A DNA stretch of 64,000 nt from Limnohabitans sp. JirII-31 (GTDB lineage: Bacteria; Pseudomonadota; Gammaproteobacteria; Burkholderiales; Burkholderiaceae_C): NCBI RefSeq assembly GCF_002778315.1, contig NZ_NESA01000001.1, forward strand, positions 434,001 through 498,000. Reading direction: 5' to 3'. The translations under genes and the position numbers were made by a program. Below are positions 55,740 to 64,000 of the stretch, piece after piece (positions within the stretch are counted from its first letter, which is position 1; every line of letters starts with the position of its first letter). Under the pieces are notes generated by a model. It ran no database searches. It was not told where the DNA came from and worked only from the letters and a program-made list of their open reading frames with translations.

Positions 55740-57201
55740 GGGGTGCTCCTGCCAGCAGTTGACCAATATTAGCCAGAACTCGCGCCGCCTCGGCATCCAG
55801 CGCAGCTATCTCATCCAAGATATCCGCCGGGCTGCGGTGCACCACTGCTTCGCCGCTGTTTGGGTTTTTCACCGACAAATCAAACGTGTCTGTGTTCACG
55901 CTGTCGGTGGCCACGCGCCAGCTTTTGGGCGAGTCGGCAAATGTCTTTTGCAGTTGCACAAACTCCACCAAGTCCGCGTCGTTGAGCGGGTTGGTTTTGC
56001 CCATGTTGCGGCCTGGGTCGAGTTGGTAAAACCAGGTCTTGCGGGTGGGTTCGCCTTTGGTGAAAAACAGCACCACGGTTTTGACGCCTGCGCCCTGAAA
56101 GGTGCCGCCGGGGCAGTCGAGCACGGTGTGCAGGTTGCAGTCGGTCAGCAGTTGTTTGCGCAAGGCCACGCTGGCGTTGTCGGTGTTGCTGAGGAATGTG
56201 TTTTTGATGACCACCGCCGCACGGCCTCCGGCACGCAGGCTTTTGATGAAGTGCTGCATGAACAGAAAAGCGGTTTCCCCGGTTTTGATGGGGAAGTTTT
56301 GCTGCACCTCTTTGCGCTCTTTGCCGCCAAAGGGCGGGTTGGCCAGAATCACATCAAAGCGGTCGCGCTCTTGAATGTCGTTGATGTTTTCGCCCAGCGT
56401 GTTGGTGTGCACGATGTTGGGCGCCTCGATGCCGTGCAGGATCATGTTCATGATGCCAATCACGTAGGCGAGGCTCTTTTTCTCTTTGCCGTAGAAGGTG
56501 CGCTTTTGCAGTATGTCCAGGTCGTCGGCCTTGGTGGCTTTGGGGCTGAGGTAGGCGAAGGCTTCGCACAAAAAGCCCGCTGAGCCACAGGCCGCGTCGT
56601 AAATGCGTTCGCCAATTTGGGGGTGCACCACCTCGATCATCGCGCGAATGAGCGGGCGCGGTGTGTAGTACTCGCCGCCGTTGCGCCCGGCGTTGCCCAT
56701 GTTTTTGATCTTGGCTTCGTACAGGTGCGACAGCTCGTGCTTTTGGGCTTGGCTGCCAAAGCGCAGCTCGTCAATGCGGTCAATCACATCGCGCAGGTTG
56801 TAGCCGCTTTGAATTTTGTTGGTGATCTCGCTGAACACTTCGCCAATTTTGTATTCGATGGTCTGCGGCCCACTGGCGCGTCGCTTGAAGCCTGCGAGGT
56901 ACGGAAACAGTTGGGTGTTGACGAAGGTTTTGAGATCGTCGCCAGTGAGTGCGCTGTTGTGGTCAAGCTTGCCGTCTGTGCCTTTGGGTGCGGCCCAGGC
57001 CGACCAGCGGAAAGCCTCGCCCAAGATGAACTGGTAGTCACGCCCTTGCAGCACCGCCTCGGTGGCTTTGTCGGCTTCAAGTGCGTCGAGGTACTTTAAA
57101 AACAGCAGCCAGGAGGATTGCTCGGTGTAGTCCAACTCGCTGGTGCAGCCCGCGTCTTTGTGCAGGATGTCATCGATATTTTTAAAGGTTTGTTCAAACA
57201 T
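55732..57201 (-). CDS. hsdM: Type I restriction-modification DNA methyltransferase subunit
   Basis: A 489-residue N6-adenine methyltransferase. GRNGGEYYTPRPLIRAMIEV and YDAACGSAGFLCEAF (SAM site) are present, and the catalytic motif is ILANPPFGGKE. It methylates host DNA in a complex with HsdS. First gene of the operon. Confidence 0.96.
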   Translation of the reverse strand: MFEQTFKNIDDILHKDAGCTSELDYTEQSSWLLFLKYLDALEADKATEAVLQGRDYQFILGEAFRWSAWAAPKGTDGKLDHNSALTGDDLKTFVNTQLFPYLAGFKRRASGPQTIEYKIGEVFSEITNKIQSGYNLRDVIDRIDELRFGSQAQKHELSHLYEAKIKNMGNAGRNGGEYYTPRPLIRAMIEVVHPQIGERIYDAACGSAGFLCEAFAYLSPKATKADDLDILQKRTFYGKEKKSLAYVIGIMNMILHGIEAPNIVHTNTLGENINDIQERDRFDVILANPPFGGKERKEVQQNFPIKTGETAFLFMQHFIKSLRAGGRAAVVIKNTFLSNTDNASVALRKQLLTDCNLHTVLDCPGGTFQGAGVKTVVLFFTKGEPTRKTWFYQLDPGRNMGKTNPLNDADLVEFVQLQKTFADSPKSWRVATDSVNTDTFDLSVKNPNSGEAVVHRSPADILDEIAALDAEAARVLANIGQLLAGAPHD

Positions 57202-57234
57202 AGTTTTGCATTCTATTTGCCGGTATTCATAGAA

Positions 57235-57255
57235 AACGGCGCCTTAGGCGCCGTT
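57235..57255 (-). terminator. Terminator hairpin after ohr
   Basis: AACGGCGCC (57235-57243) and GGCGCCGTT (57247-57255) form a 9-bp stem with a 3-nt loop. On the minus strand it is followed by TTTTCTAT, as expected for a terminator of ohr, which ends at 57331. Confidence 0.8.
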
Positions 57256-57330
57256 GATGATGCATAAAAATAGGTGGTGGGCAGCTTAGTTCAAAAGCGT
57301 GGCACCCGATGAGCCGTCGAAGGTAAAAGG

Positions 57331-57759
57331 CTAGACCAAGCTCAACCCCACCTCAATGTTGCCGCGTGTGGCGTTGGAGTAGGGGCATACCTGGTGTGCG
57401 GTGTCGATCAGGTCTTGTGCCACGGCACGCTCTAGCCCCGGCAATTTGATGGCCAAGCGCACGGCAATGCCAAACCCGGCAGGGATGGGGCCAATGTCCA
57501 CGCTGGCATCGATGCTGGCATCGGCTGGCACGGTCACCTTTTTCATGCTGGCCACGTGTTTCAAGGCGCCCATGAAGCAGGCGGAATAACCCGCTGCAAA
57601 CAACTGTTCCGGGTTGGTGGCGTTGCCCGAACCCCCCATCACTTTGGGCGGTGACAGTTTGACGTCCAACAGGCCGTCGTCGGTGACCGAACGGCCTTCG
57701 CGTCCGCCGGTGGTGTGGGCATGGGCGGTGTAGACAACTTTGTCGAGTTTGGTGGTCAT
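57331..57759 (-). CDS. ohr: Organic hydroperoxide resistance protein
   Basis: A 142-residue Ohr/OsmC-family peroxidase. The two redox cysteines are in YSACFMGALKH and HQVCPYSNATRGN, and the N-terminal VVYTAHAHTTGGREGRSV is typical. It reduces organic peroxides using lipoyl reductants. No OhrR regulator is adjacent. Confidence 0.96.
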   Translation of the reverse strand: MTTKLDKVVYTAHAHTTGGREGRSVTDDGLLDVKLSPPKVMGGSGNATNPEQLFAAGYSACFMGALKHVASMKKVTVPADASIDASVDIGPIPAGFGIAVRLAIKLPGLERAVAQDLIDTAHQVCPYSNATRGNIEVGLSLV

Positions 57760-57968
57760 GGTGTTTTCCTTTCAGGGTGAAGTCCATGGTTTGCCTGTGA
57801 GGCCTGATGTGCCCAGTCAGCATGGCGAAATACCTCGCTCTGGTCAAGGCATTTCCCGTGCAGTTGTGAGGTGAAATGCGTGAAGGTCCGTTGGTATTTG
57901 GTGGATTTAACTCATAAATTCTTTGTCTTAGACTAGGTCAATTCCTGACCACAGTGAAAGCCAAAACG

Positions 57969-58598
57969 ATGAGTGAATTTGCCACCGACATTTACACCGA
58001 GCCCAAAGACATCGACGTTCACACACTGCGCAACTTAGGGCCCTTAAGGGCTATGGCCGGGGTGTGGGAAGGTCATCGTGGTCTGGACGTCAAGCCCAAA
58101 GCCGAGGGGCCCAAAAAGCAGGCCTATGTTGAACACATTGCGTTGCAACCGATCGATCCGCAGACCAACGGGCCGCAGCTGTTGTATGGCTTGCGCTATC
58201 ACACCTTCATCACCAAGCCCGATCAGGTCAAGACCTACCATGACCAAGTGGGTTACTGGCTGTGGGAGCCTGCCACCGAGACCATCATTCACACGCTGAC
58301 GATTCCGCGTGGGCAGGTGGTGATGGCCTCTGGCAAAGCCAAACCAGATGCCAAAGAGTTCGAGGTGGTGGCCACGCACGTGGACCCGCACTTTGGCATT
58401 CGTTCGTCGCCTTTCTTGGACCATGCATTCAAGACCGTGTCGTTCACCATCAAAGTCAAGATCAACGACGACGGCACCTGGGGCTATGAAGAAGACACCG
58501 TGCTCATGATTCGTGGCAAGTCCGAACCGTTTCACCACACCGACCGGAATTTGCTGAACAAACTGGCGGAGCCCACGCCCAACCCACTGGCTGCTTGA
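57969..58598 (+). CDS. Nitrobindin-like heme-binding FABP-family protein
   Basis: A 209-residue beta-barrel protein of the FABP-like DUF1794 (nitrobindin) family. The N-terminal GVWEGHRGL corresponds to the GxWxGxG signature (modified), and a histidine near HVDPHFGIRSSPFLDH could bind heme. ATG 57969 (MSEF) is preferred over an upstream GTG at 57954. Role unknown; nitrobindins bind NO or peroxynitrite. The 209 bp upstream carry no gene. Confidence 0.78.
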   Translation: MSEFATDIYTEPKDIDVHTLRNLGPLRAMAGVWEGHRGLDVKPKAEGPKKQAYVEHIALQPIDPQTNGPQLLYGLRYHTFITKPDQVKTYHDQVGYWLWEPATETIIHTLTIPRGQVVMASGKAKPDAKEFEVVATHVDPHFGIRSSPFLDHAFKTVSFTIKVKINDDGTWGYEEDTVLMIRGKSEPFHHTDRNLLNKLAEPTPNPLAA

Positions 58599-58653
58599 AG
58601 ATTTTTAAAGGATTCATGGATCGACCCGAATCTAGAACACGAAAGAGATTTTT

Positions 58654-61011
58654 GTGAGAGCCAGATTCATTCAAACGTTTTCCCCATTTCGCAGCCTCAG
58701 GGCACGCTTTGCCGTGGCGATGGGTATTTTTGGCATCACATTGGGCATGGTGATGACGGGGCTGATCGAGTGGCGTTTGGAGGAAGGTCTGAGCGCTTCT
58801 GCCCGCGACAGCTTGCAGTCGACCGCTGGTGAGATTGCCCACACGCTGTCAGACAGCCTGGAAACCCGCCAGCACGAGGTGGCCTTGATTGGCTCTTTGG
58901 TGGGGGCCAGCCAAATCAAAGACTTCATCGCCTTGCAAGAAGTGCTGGATAGTCTCAAGCAACGCCAGCCGACCTACGCTTGGATTGGACTGAGCAGCCC
59001 TGATGGGGTGGTGTTTGCCGCGACCGATGGGTTGCTCAAAGGGGTGAATGTGTCTGAACGTCCCTGGTTCATCCAGGGTGCGCAAGGTCCATTTTTGGGG
59101 GACCCACACGACGCCAAGCTGTTGGCCAAGTACCTGAAGCCCGGTGCAGATGGCTCGCTCTCGCGGTTTTTGGATGTGGCCATCCCTGTCAGGAACAACA
59201 GCGGCCGCACGATTGGCGTGCTGGGTGCGCATCTGTATTGGGATTGGGTGCATGAGGTGGTGTTGTCTTCGCTGGCACACCGGGTGCAAAAAACACCCGT
59301 GGAGGTGTTGATTGCCAACCAGCGCGGTGACTGGTTGCTGAGCCCCCACACCGAGACGTCCAAAAACCTGACTGAATGGCGTCAGACCGTCGATGACGAT
59401 CGGTTCTTGTCGGTGGTGCAGACCACCTCGACGCCAACGTCGCCCAGTGATTTGAAATGGACGGTGGTGGTGCGCGAGAAAACGACGGATGCGCTCTCGC
59501 CGATTGACGAAAACCGCCGCTTGATGCTGTTGCTGACCGCCTTGTTGGGCACGGCCTTTGGCGTGGGCACATGGCAGATTGCTGGGCGTGTGGTGCGGCC
59601 CATTGTTGATTTGGCCGATGCCGCCAAAAACCATGCCTCGTTTTCCGGGCACGGCACAGACCTGGCCGAGGCCAAGTTGCACGACGAAACGATGCTGGTC
59701 GGCCAAGCCTTGGAACGGTTGGCACGGTTTGACCCTCTGACCGGGTTGGTGAACCGACGGGTCTTGAAAGAGCGCTTGGCAGGGGCCATGCGTGCGAAAG
59801 CGAGCAGCCAGGGCAGCAGTGCGGTGTTGTTGGTCAATATGGACAACTTCAGCGTTCTCAACAACACCCAAGGGCATGAGGTTGGCGATCAGTTGTTGCA
59901 AGCCGTGGCGCAACGGTTGTTGCCGCTGGTGCGAGCCAACGACACATTGGCACGCGTGGGTGGAGATGAATTTGTGTTTGTGATGACAGGGCTCGACCCC
60001 AGTCCTGTGGTCGCCATGCATGAAGCGTCTGCTTTTGCGAGCACAGTCAGCCAGAGTTTCAAAGCACCGTTCGAGCTGGCACACGGGCCATGCCAGTGCG
60101 ACGCGTCAATCGGCATGACAATGTTGCAGGCCAACGCCGATGGCAAGGTCGACGATGTGCTCAAGCAAGTCGAGTTGGCTGTTTTGGAGGCCAAGCAGTC
60201 TGGCAAAAATCAAACCGTGGTGTATGACCAGCAAATGCAAGAGCGCTTGCTGGCCCAGGTGGCGTTTGAACAAGCGCTTCGTGATGCCGTGCCCGACCAG
60301 TTGCAGGTGTATTACCAGGCGCAAGTGGATGCGCAGGCTCAAGTCACAGGGGCCGAATTGCTGGTGCGCTGGCAGCATCCGACGCACGGCATGGTGTCGC
60401 CCGCCAAGTTCATCCCCGTGGCAGAACAAAACGGTCTGATTGTGACGATTGGGTACTGGATGCTGTCGTCTGCGTGCCGCCAAATCAAGTCCTGGCAGAC
60501 AGACCCTATCAAGTGCCAGTGGGTGCTGTCGGTCAACGTCAGTGCCAAGGAGCTTGGGCAGCCAGATTATGTGGAGACGGTGAAAGAAATTCTTGCTGGC
60601 ACGGGTGCCAATCCACAGCGCCTGAAGTTGGAGTTGACGGAGAGCACGCTGGCCTCTGACATGCAGGGGGTGGTGGCCAAGATGCATCAGTTGAAAGCCC
60701 TGGGCGTGCGCTTTGCGCTGGATGACTTTGGGACTGGGTTTTCGTCGCTGAGTTACCTTCAGCAAATGCCCATCGACCAACTCAAGATTGACCAGTCGTT
60801 TGTGCGCGATCTGGGCGTCAAGGGTAGCGATACCTCTATCGTGCGCACCGTGATTGCGCTGGGCCAAAGCCTGGGCCTGTCGGTGATTGCCGAAGGCGTG
60901 GAGACTGCCGCGCAACGAGACCTATTGGCCCAATTGGGCTGCCACCATTACCAAGGTTATTTTTATGGCAAGCCCGCGCCACTGGAGACGTTTGTTCAAG
61001 GTCTGGCGTGA
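58654..61011 (+). CDS. GGDEF-EAL c-di-GMP signalling protein
   Basis: A 785-residue membrane protein. An N-terminal hydrophobic segment (VAMGIFGITLGMVMTGLIEW) precedes a periplasmic dCache-like sensor (~50-290), a second segment (MLLLTALLGTAFGVGTW) and a HAMP-like linker; then a GGDEF domain (RVGGDEFVFVM) and an EAL domain with GAELLVRW (EAL changed to ELL), DDFGTGFSS, DQLKIDQSF and EGVET. The EAL residues needed for phosphodiesterase activity look largely intact. GTG start at 58654 with AAAGAG upstream. It overlaps the convergent ATPase gene by 16 bp. Confidence 0.93.
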   Translation: MRARFIQTFSPFRSLRARFAVAMGIFGITLGMVMTGLIEWRLEEGLSASARDSLQSTAGEIAHTLSDSLETRQHEVALIGSLVGASQIKDFIALQEVLDSLKQRQPTYAWIGLSSPDGVVFAATDGLLKGVNVSERPWFIQGAQGPFLGDPHDAKLLAKYLKPGADGSLSRFLDVAIPVRNNSGRTIGVLGAHLYWDWVHEVVLSSLAHRVQKTPVEVLIANQRGDWLLSPHTETSKNLTEWRQTVDDDRFLSVVQTTSTPTSPSDLKWTVVVREKTTDALSPIDENRRLMLLLTALLGTAFGVGTWQIAGRVVRPIVDLADAAKNHASFSGHGTDLAEAKLHDETMLVGQALERLARFDPLTGLVNRRVLKERLAGAMRAKASSQGSSAVLLVNMDNFSVLNNTQGHEVGDQLLQAVAQRLLPLVRANDTLARVGGDEFVFVMTGLDPSPVVAMHEASAFASTVSQSFKAPFELAHGPCQCDASIGMTMLQANADGKVDDVLKQVELAVLEAKQSGKNQTVVYDQQMQERLLAQVAFEQALRDAVPDQLQVYYQAQVDAQAQVTGAELLVRWQHPTHGMVSPAKFIPVAEQNGLIVTIGYWMLSSACRQIKSWQTDPIKCQWVLSVNVSAKELGQPDYVETVKEILAGTGANPQRLKLELTESTLASDMQGVVAKMHQLKALGVRFALDDFGTGFSSLSYLQQMPIDQLKIDQSFVRDLGVKGSDTSIVRTVIALGQSLGLSVIAEGVETAAQRDLLAQLGCHHYQGYFYGKPAPLETFVQGLA

Positions 61012-63575
61012 GCCCGCGCGTTGGCCCATGAAAATGCAAACCGCAAGGCCATGACCGCGCCCAAGCTCACAACGCCCAACAAGGTGGCCTTGCCCAATGG
61101 CATGAGCGGCAGGGGTGCAAAGCCCAAGGCCGAGGACAAGCCAGGGGTGTAGATGCCCACCAGCAACAGCACCACAGCACCCGCCATCACCCCCAATGCC
61201 ACCCGGTTGTCCACCCGCAAGCTTTGTAAAAACCGTGAGGCTTGTGCGCGGTTGGCCAAAATGAGCATGGCGTTGGATACCACCAGGGTGACCAGCACCA
61301 TGGCGCGCACCTGAGGGGTTGGCAGGTCTTGTGCAGCCCAATAACTCAAACCAATGGCCACGGCCACACACAGGCCTTGACCCAACGATTCCAAAATTGC
61401 GCGAGTGCCAAAGAAGGGGGCCAGCGTGTCACGGGGTGGTCGGCGCATGACATCGTGTTCAGCGGGTTCATTTTCAAACGCGAGGGAGCACGAGGGGTCA
61501 ATGATGAGTTCGAGCAACGCGATGTGCAAAGGAAGCAGCAACGGCGGCAGCGCAAACAGCATGGGCACCAAGGCCAAGCAAGCGATGGGAATATGAATGG
61601 CAAAGATATAAGCCATGGACTTTTGCAAGTTGCCAAAAATGCGTCTTCCTAAGCGAATGCCTTTGACGATGGAGGCAAAGTTGTCGTCCACCAATACCAA
61701 AGCAGCGGCTTCACGCGCCACGTCGGTGCCACGTGCGCCCATGGCAATGCCCACGTGGGCGGCGCGCAGGGCAGGGGCGTCGTTCACACCGTCGCCCGTC
61801 ATGGCCACGATGTCGCCGTTGCGTTTGAGGGCTTGCACGATGCGCAGCTTTTGGTGCGGCGAGATGCGCGCGCACACGCTCACCGTTTGCATGGCTTGGC
61901 ACAGCGCTTCGTCGGAGAGTGCGTCGATGGCGTCGCCCGTCAAGGTGTCGCCGCTGCGCAGCCCAGCTTGCTGCGCAATCATGCGCGCCGTGGTGGGGTA
62001 GTCGCCGGTGATCATGATCACGCGAATGCTGGCCGAGTGGCAATCGGCCACGGCCTGAGGAATTTCTGGACGCAACGGGTCGCTCAGCCCAATCAGGCCC
62101 AGCCATTCAAAATCAAAGTCGTGCTCCGAGTCTGGCCAGTCGTTGCCCTCAAAACGCCCTTGGGCCACCGCTAGCACACGCAAGCCTTGTGAGGCCATGG
62201 CATCGATGGCCTGCGCCCACTGGGCTTGCAGTTCAGCGGGCATGTGGCACATGCTCATCACGGCTTCGGGCGCACCTTTGGCCGACACGGTGTGTAGCTT
62301 GTTGCCTTGGGCTTTCCACACGTGCGACATGGCGCGCAAGGCGGGGCTGAGTGCATAGGTTTGCACCAAGGTCCAGTCACGGTGCAGGTGCTCGGTGGTG
62401 GCGAGGAAGCGCTGGCCAAGTTGATGAAAGGCCGTCTCCATCGGGTCAAACGGTTCCGGTGCACTGGCCAAAATGGCGTGCTCTAGCAAGCCGTGAAAGG
62501 CTTCGGGCAATGTGGGGTCTGAGGCTGCTGACAAGTCCACCAAATTCAGCACCAAGGGCTGTGCGGCAGGCCCCACCGCCAAGGCCGACACCTGCATGCG
62601 GTTCTCGGTCAAGGTGCCGGTTTTGTCGGTGCACAACACCGTGATGGCACCCAGGGTTTCGATGGCGTTGATGCGCCGTGTCAACACGCCTTCTTGCGCC
62701 AGACGGCGCGCGCCCAAGGCCGGAAACACGGCCAGCACCACCGGGTACTCTTCCGGCAGGATGGCCATGGCCAAGGCAATGCCCGACAACAGCGCAGGCA
62801 GCCAAGCGCCGTTGCGCAAGCCCAGTGTGAGCACCATCGACACACACAGCGCGAAGGTGATGAAGGCCAGCACTTTGACCAGCCGCGCGGTTTGTTGTTG
62901 CAGCGGCGTTTTCTGGTCTTCGATTTGGTTCAGCGATGCGCCAATTTGCCCCACTTGCCCACGCATGCCGGTGGCTGTGACGCGCACCAGGCCTTGTCCG
63001 CGCACCACAAACGTTCCGGCAAACACCGTGGGTTGGTCGTCACCACTGGGACCGGCTGGCGTTGCGTCTGCATGAAAGGGCGCAGCGACTTTGTTCACCG
63101 GCACCGACTCACCGGTGAGCATGGATTCGTCCACCTGCATCTGATCCGATTGCACCAGCCAGCCGTCGGCGGCAATGCGGTTGCCCTCGCTGACTTGCAG
63201 CAGGTCGCCCACTACCACCTCACGCGAGGCAATTTTGCAGATCTGTCCATCGCGGATGACGTGTGCAAAGGGTTGGCTGAGTTGGCGCAAGGCCTCGATG
63301 GCCGCTTCGGATTTGCCTTCTTGGTAGAAGGTCAAGCCAATCACGGCGTTGACAAACACGAACAGGGTGATGCCCTCGCTCAAATCTCCCAGCAGCATGT
63401 ACAAGCTGGCCGCCAGTACCAGCAAGGCAAACATAGGCTCGCGCAGCATGGCGATCAGGCGTTGCCAGGTGGAGCGTCGCTGTGCGGCTTGCAGTTCGTT
63501 GGGGCCATCGCGCAGCAAACGCGCTTGCGCTTGCTGGCGGGTGAGGCCTGAGAGTTCGGGTGTGGTCTGGTTCAT
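60996..63575 (-). CDS. P-type cation-transporting ATPase
   Basis: An 859-residue P-type ATPase with the phosphorylation motif LCTDKTGTLTENRM, the hinge MTGDGVNDAPALRAAHVG and TGES in DESMLTGESVPV. The transmembrane motif is PEEYPVVL. It resembles Ca2+/Mn2+-type (PMR1-like) or related cation pumps, and lacks heavy-metal-binding N-terminal domains. Substrate is uncertain. It starts 15 bp after the ArsA-like gene stop. Confidence 0.92.
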   Translation of the reverse strand: MNQTTPELSGLTRQQAQARLLRDGPNELQAAQRRSTWQRLIAMLREPMFALLVLAASLYMLLGDLSEGITLFVFVNAVIGLTFYQEGKSEAAIEALRQLSQPFAHVIRDGQICKIASREVVVGDLLQVSEGNRIAADGWLVQSDQMQVDESMLTGESVPVNKVAAPFHADATPAGPSGDDQPTVFAGTFVVRGQGLVRVTATGMRGQVGQIGASLNQIEDQKTPLQQQTARLVKVLAFITFALCVSMVLTLGLRNGAWLPALLSGIALAMAILPEEYPVVLAVFPALGARRLAQEGVLTRRINAIETLGAITVLCTDKTGTLTENRMQVSALAVGPAAQPLVLNLVDLSAASDPTLPEAFHGLLEHAILASAPEPFDPMETAFHQLGQRFLATTEHLHRDWTLVQTYALSPALRAMSHVWKAQGNKLHTVSAKGAPEAVMSMCHMPAELQAQWAQAIDAMASQGLRVLAVAQGRFEGNDWPDSEHDFDFEWLGLIGLSDPLRPEIPQAVADCHSASIRVIMITGDYPTTARMIAQQAGLRSGDTLTGDAIDALSDEALCQAMQTVSVCARISPHQKLRIVQALKRNGDIVAMTGDGVNDAPALRAAHVGIAMGARGTDVAREAAALVLVDDNFASIVKGIRLGRRIFGNLQKSMAYIFAIHIPIACLALVPMLFALPPLLLPLHIALLELIIDPSCSLAFENEPAEHDVMRRPPRDTLAPFFGTRAILESLGQGLCVAVAIGLSYWAAQDLPTPQVRAMVLVTLVVSNAMLILANRAQASRFLQSLRVDNRVALGVMAGAVVLLLVGIYTPGLSSALGFAPLPLMPLGKATLLGVVSLGAVMALRFAFSWANARAHARP

Positions 63576-63590
63576 GCGGGCGTGCTGGCG

Positions 63591-64000
63591 TTAGGCGTTC
63601 AGCACCTGCTTCAAGGCGGCAATGCCGACGGGCGGTTCGGTCAAAAACGGAATCACAAACAAACGTTTGGACAATCCACCGGCCATGCGTGCCATTTGCC
63701 GTTGTTCACCCAAGAGCCTGGCTTGCAGCAAGGGGTCGTGGGTATGCGCAGCTAACACCGAGCGGTTCATCACCCAGGCAAAGGGTTCAATGTGGGCGCG
63801 CCGCAAGTCTTCTTGCAGTGCCGCCGCTTGCGACACGGGGGTGACTTCAGGCAGGGTCACCAGCACGATGCGTGTGTAGGCCGGGTCTTGCAAGCGCATG
63901 AGGGGCGTGACCACATTGACCGAGCTGCCACTTTTTTTCTCAAATGCGCTGAGCATCTGGCGGTGGTAAGCCCCTGCGGCATCCATCAACAGCAACGAGT
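63591..64000 (-). CDS. ArsA-like anion-transporting ATPase, partial (C-terminus)
   Basis: The last ~135 codons of an ArsA/GET3-family ATPase; the N-terminus is beyond the right edge. LLMDAAGAYHRQM is the conserved ArsA motif (DTAPTGH-like region), and the end RLFVIPFLTEPPVGIAALKQV is typical. The gene sits before the P-type ATPase on the same strand. Confidence 0.85.
   Translation of the reverse strand, partial: SLLLMDAAGAYHRQMLSAFEKKSGSSVNVVTPLMRLQDPAYTRIVLVTLPEVTPVSQAAALQEDLRRAHIEPFAWVMNRSVLAAHTHDPLLQARLLGEQRQMARMAGGLSKRLFVIPFLTEPPVGIAALKQVLNA

Noticed and set aside
48319..57234. Prophage or integrative element around the restriction genes
   Set aside because: No integrase, att-like direct repeats, tRNA or structural phage gene is visible at the borders.
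57235..57255. REP element or attachment site
   Set aside because: The hairpin with T-run downstream of ohr on the minus strand is better explained as a terminator.

Overview
The window looks like chromosome of a Burkholderiales betaproteobacterium, most likely Comamonadaceae (Limnohabitans/Rhodoferax/Polaromonas-like). This rests on Bug-type tricarboxylate-transport receptor proteins, a ferredoxin-linked CysDNHI sulfate operon with a DUF934 gene, short GC-rich interspersed repeats and GC-rich codon use; no rRNA or other phylogenetic marker is present. I saw no tRNA or rRNA gene, CRISPR array or transposase.

Layout: 1-3106 (minus) is a TPP riboswitch followed by LuxE-like acyl-protein synthetase, LuxC-like acyl-CoA reductase and the start of an ABC ATPase. 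3132-10626 (minus) is assimilatory sulfur metabolism: a TauE-family transporter, sulfite reductase, DUF934, APS reductase, CysD, CysN, then ferredoxin and ferredoxin-NADP reductase. A DUF433/DUF5615 toxin-antitoxin pair follows. 11404-20488 is a heterocycle-amide catabolic cluster: a cyanuric acid hydrolase/barbiturase-family enzyme and a LysR regulator on the minus strand, and divergently an isochorismatase-type amidase, an NMT1-type ABC importer, an SDR, a cyclic amidohydrolase, a LOG-family protein and DUF3830. VapBC follows.

21298-29555 is aromatic-acid metabolism: Bug receptor, salicylyl-CoA-hydroxylase-like flavoprotein, aryl-AMP ligase; then on the minus strand a ferredoxin reductase, two VOC proteins, a periplasmic binding protein and an FAH-family hydrolase. 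29663-33041 holds a short ChrB, an LRR-kinase fusion and ChrA. 33090-37892 has a MnmC with a decayed methyltransferase half, YggX, a cysteine-dioxygenase/four-rhodanese fusion and DsbB. 37899-42699 is an IclR regulator with a CoA-thioester operon; then ArgA and HrpA, the latter carrying three in-frame repeat insertions.

48356-57201 is a defence island: hsdM-hepT-mntA-hsdS with overlapping reading frames, then a DUF262/DUF1524 (GmrSD-like) protein and an hsdR broken by three copies of a 25-bp tandem repeat, a possible ON/OFF switch. 57331-64000 has Ohr, a nitrobindin-like protein, a GGDEF/EAL protein, a P-type cation ATPase and the end of an ArsA-like ATPase.

Most unusual items: the TPP-riboswitch/LuxE/LuxC unit (possibly salvage of a carboxylated thiamine precursor), the repeat-frameshifted hsdR with an embedded MntA/HepT pair, the hrpA insertions, and a 16-bp motif at the same distance upstream of two genes.
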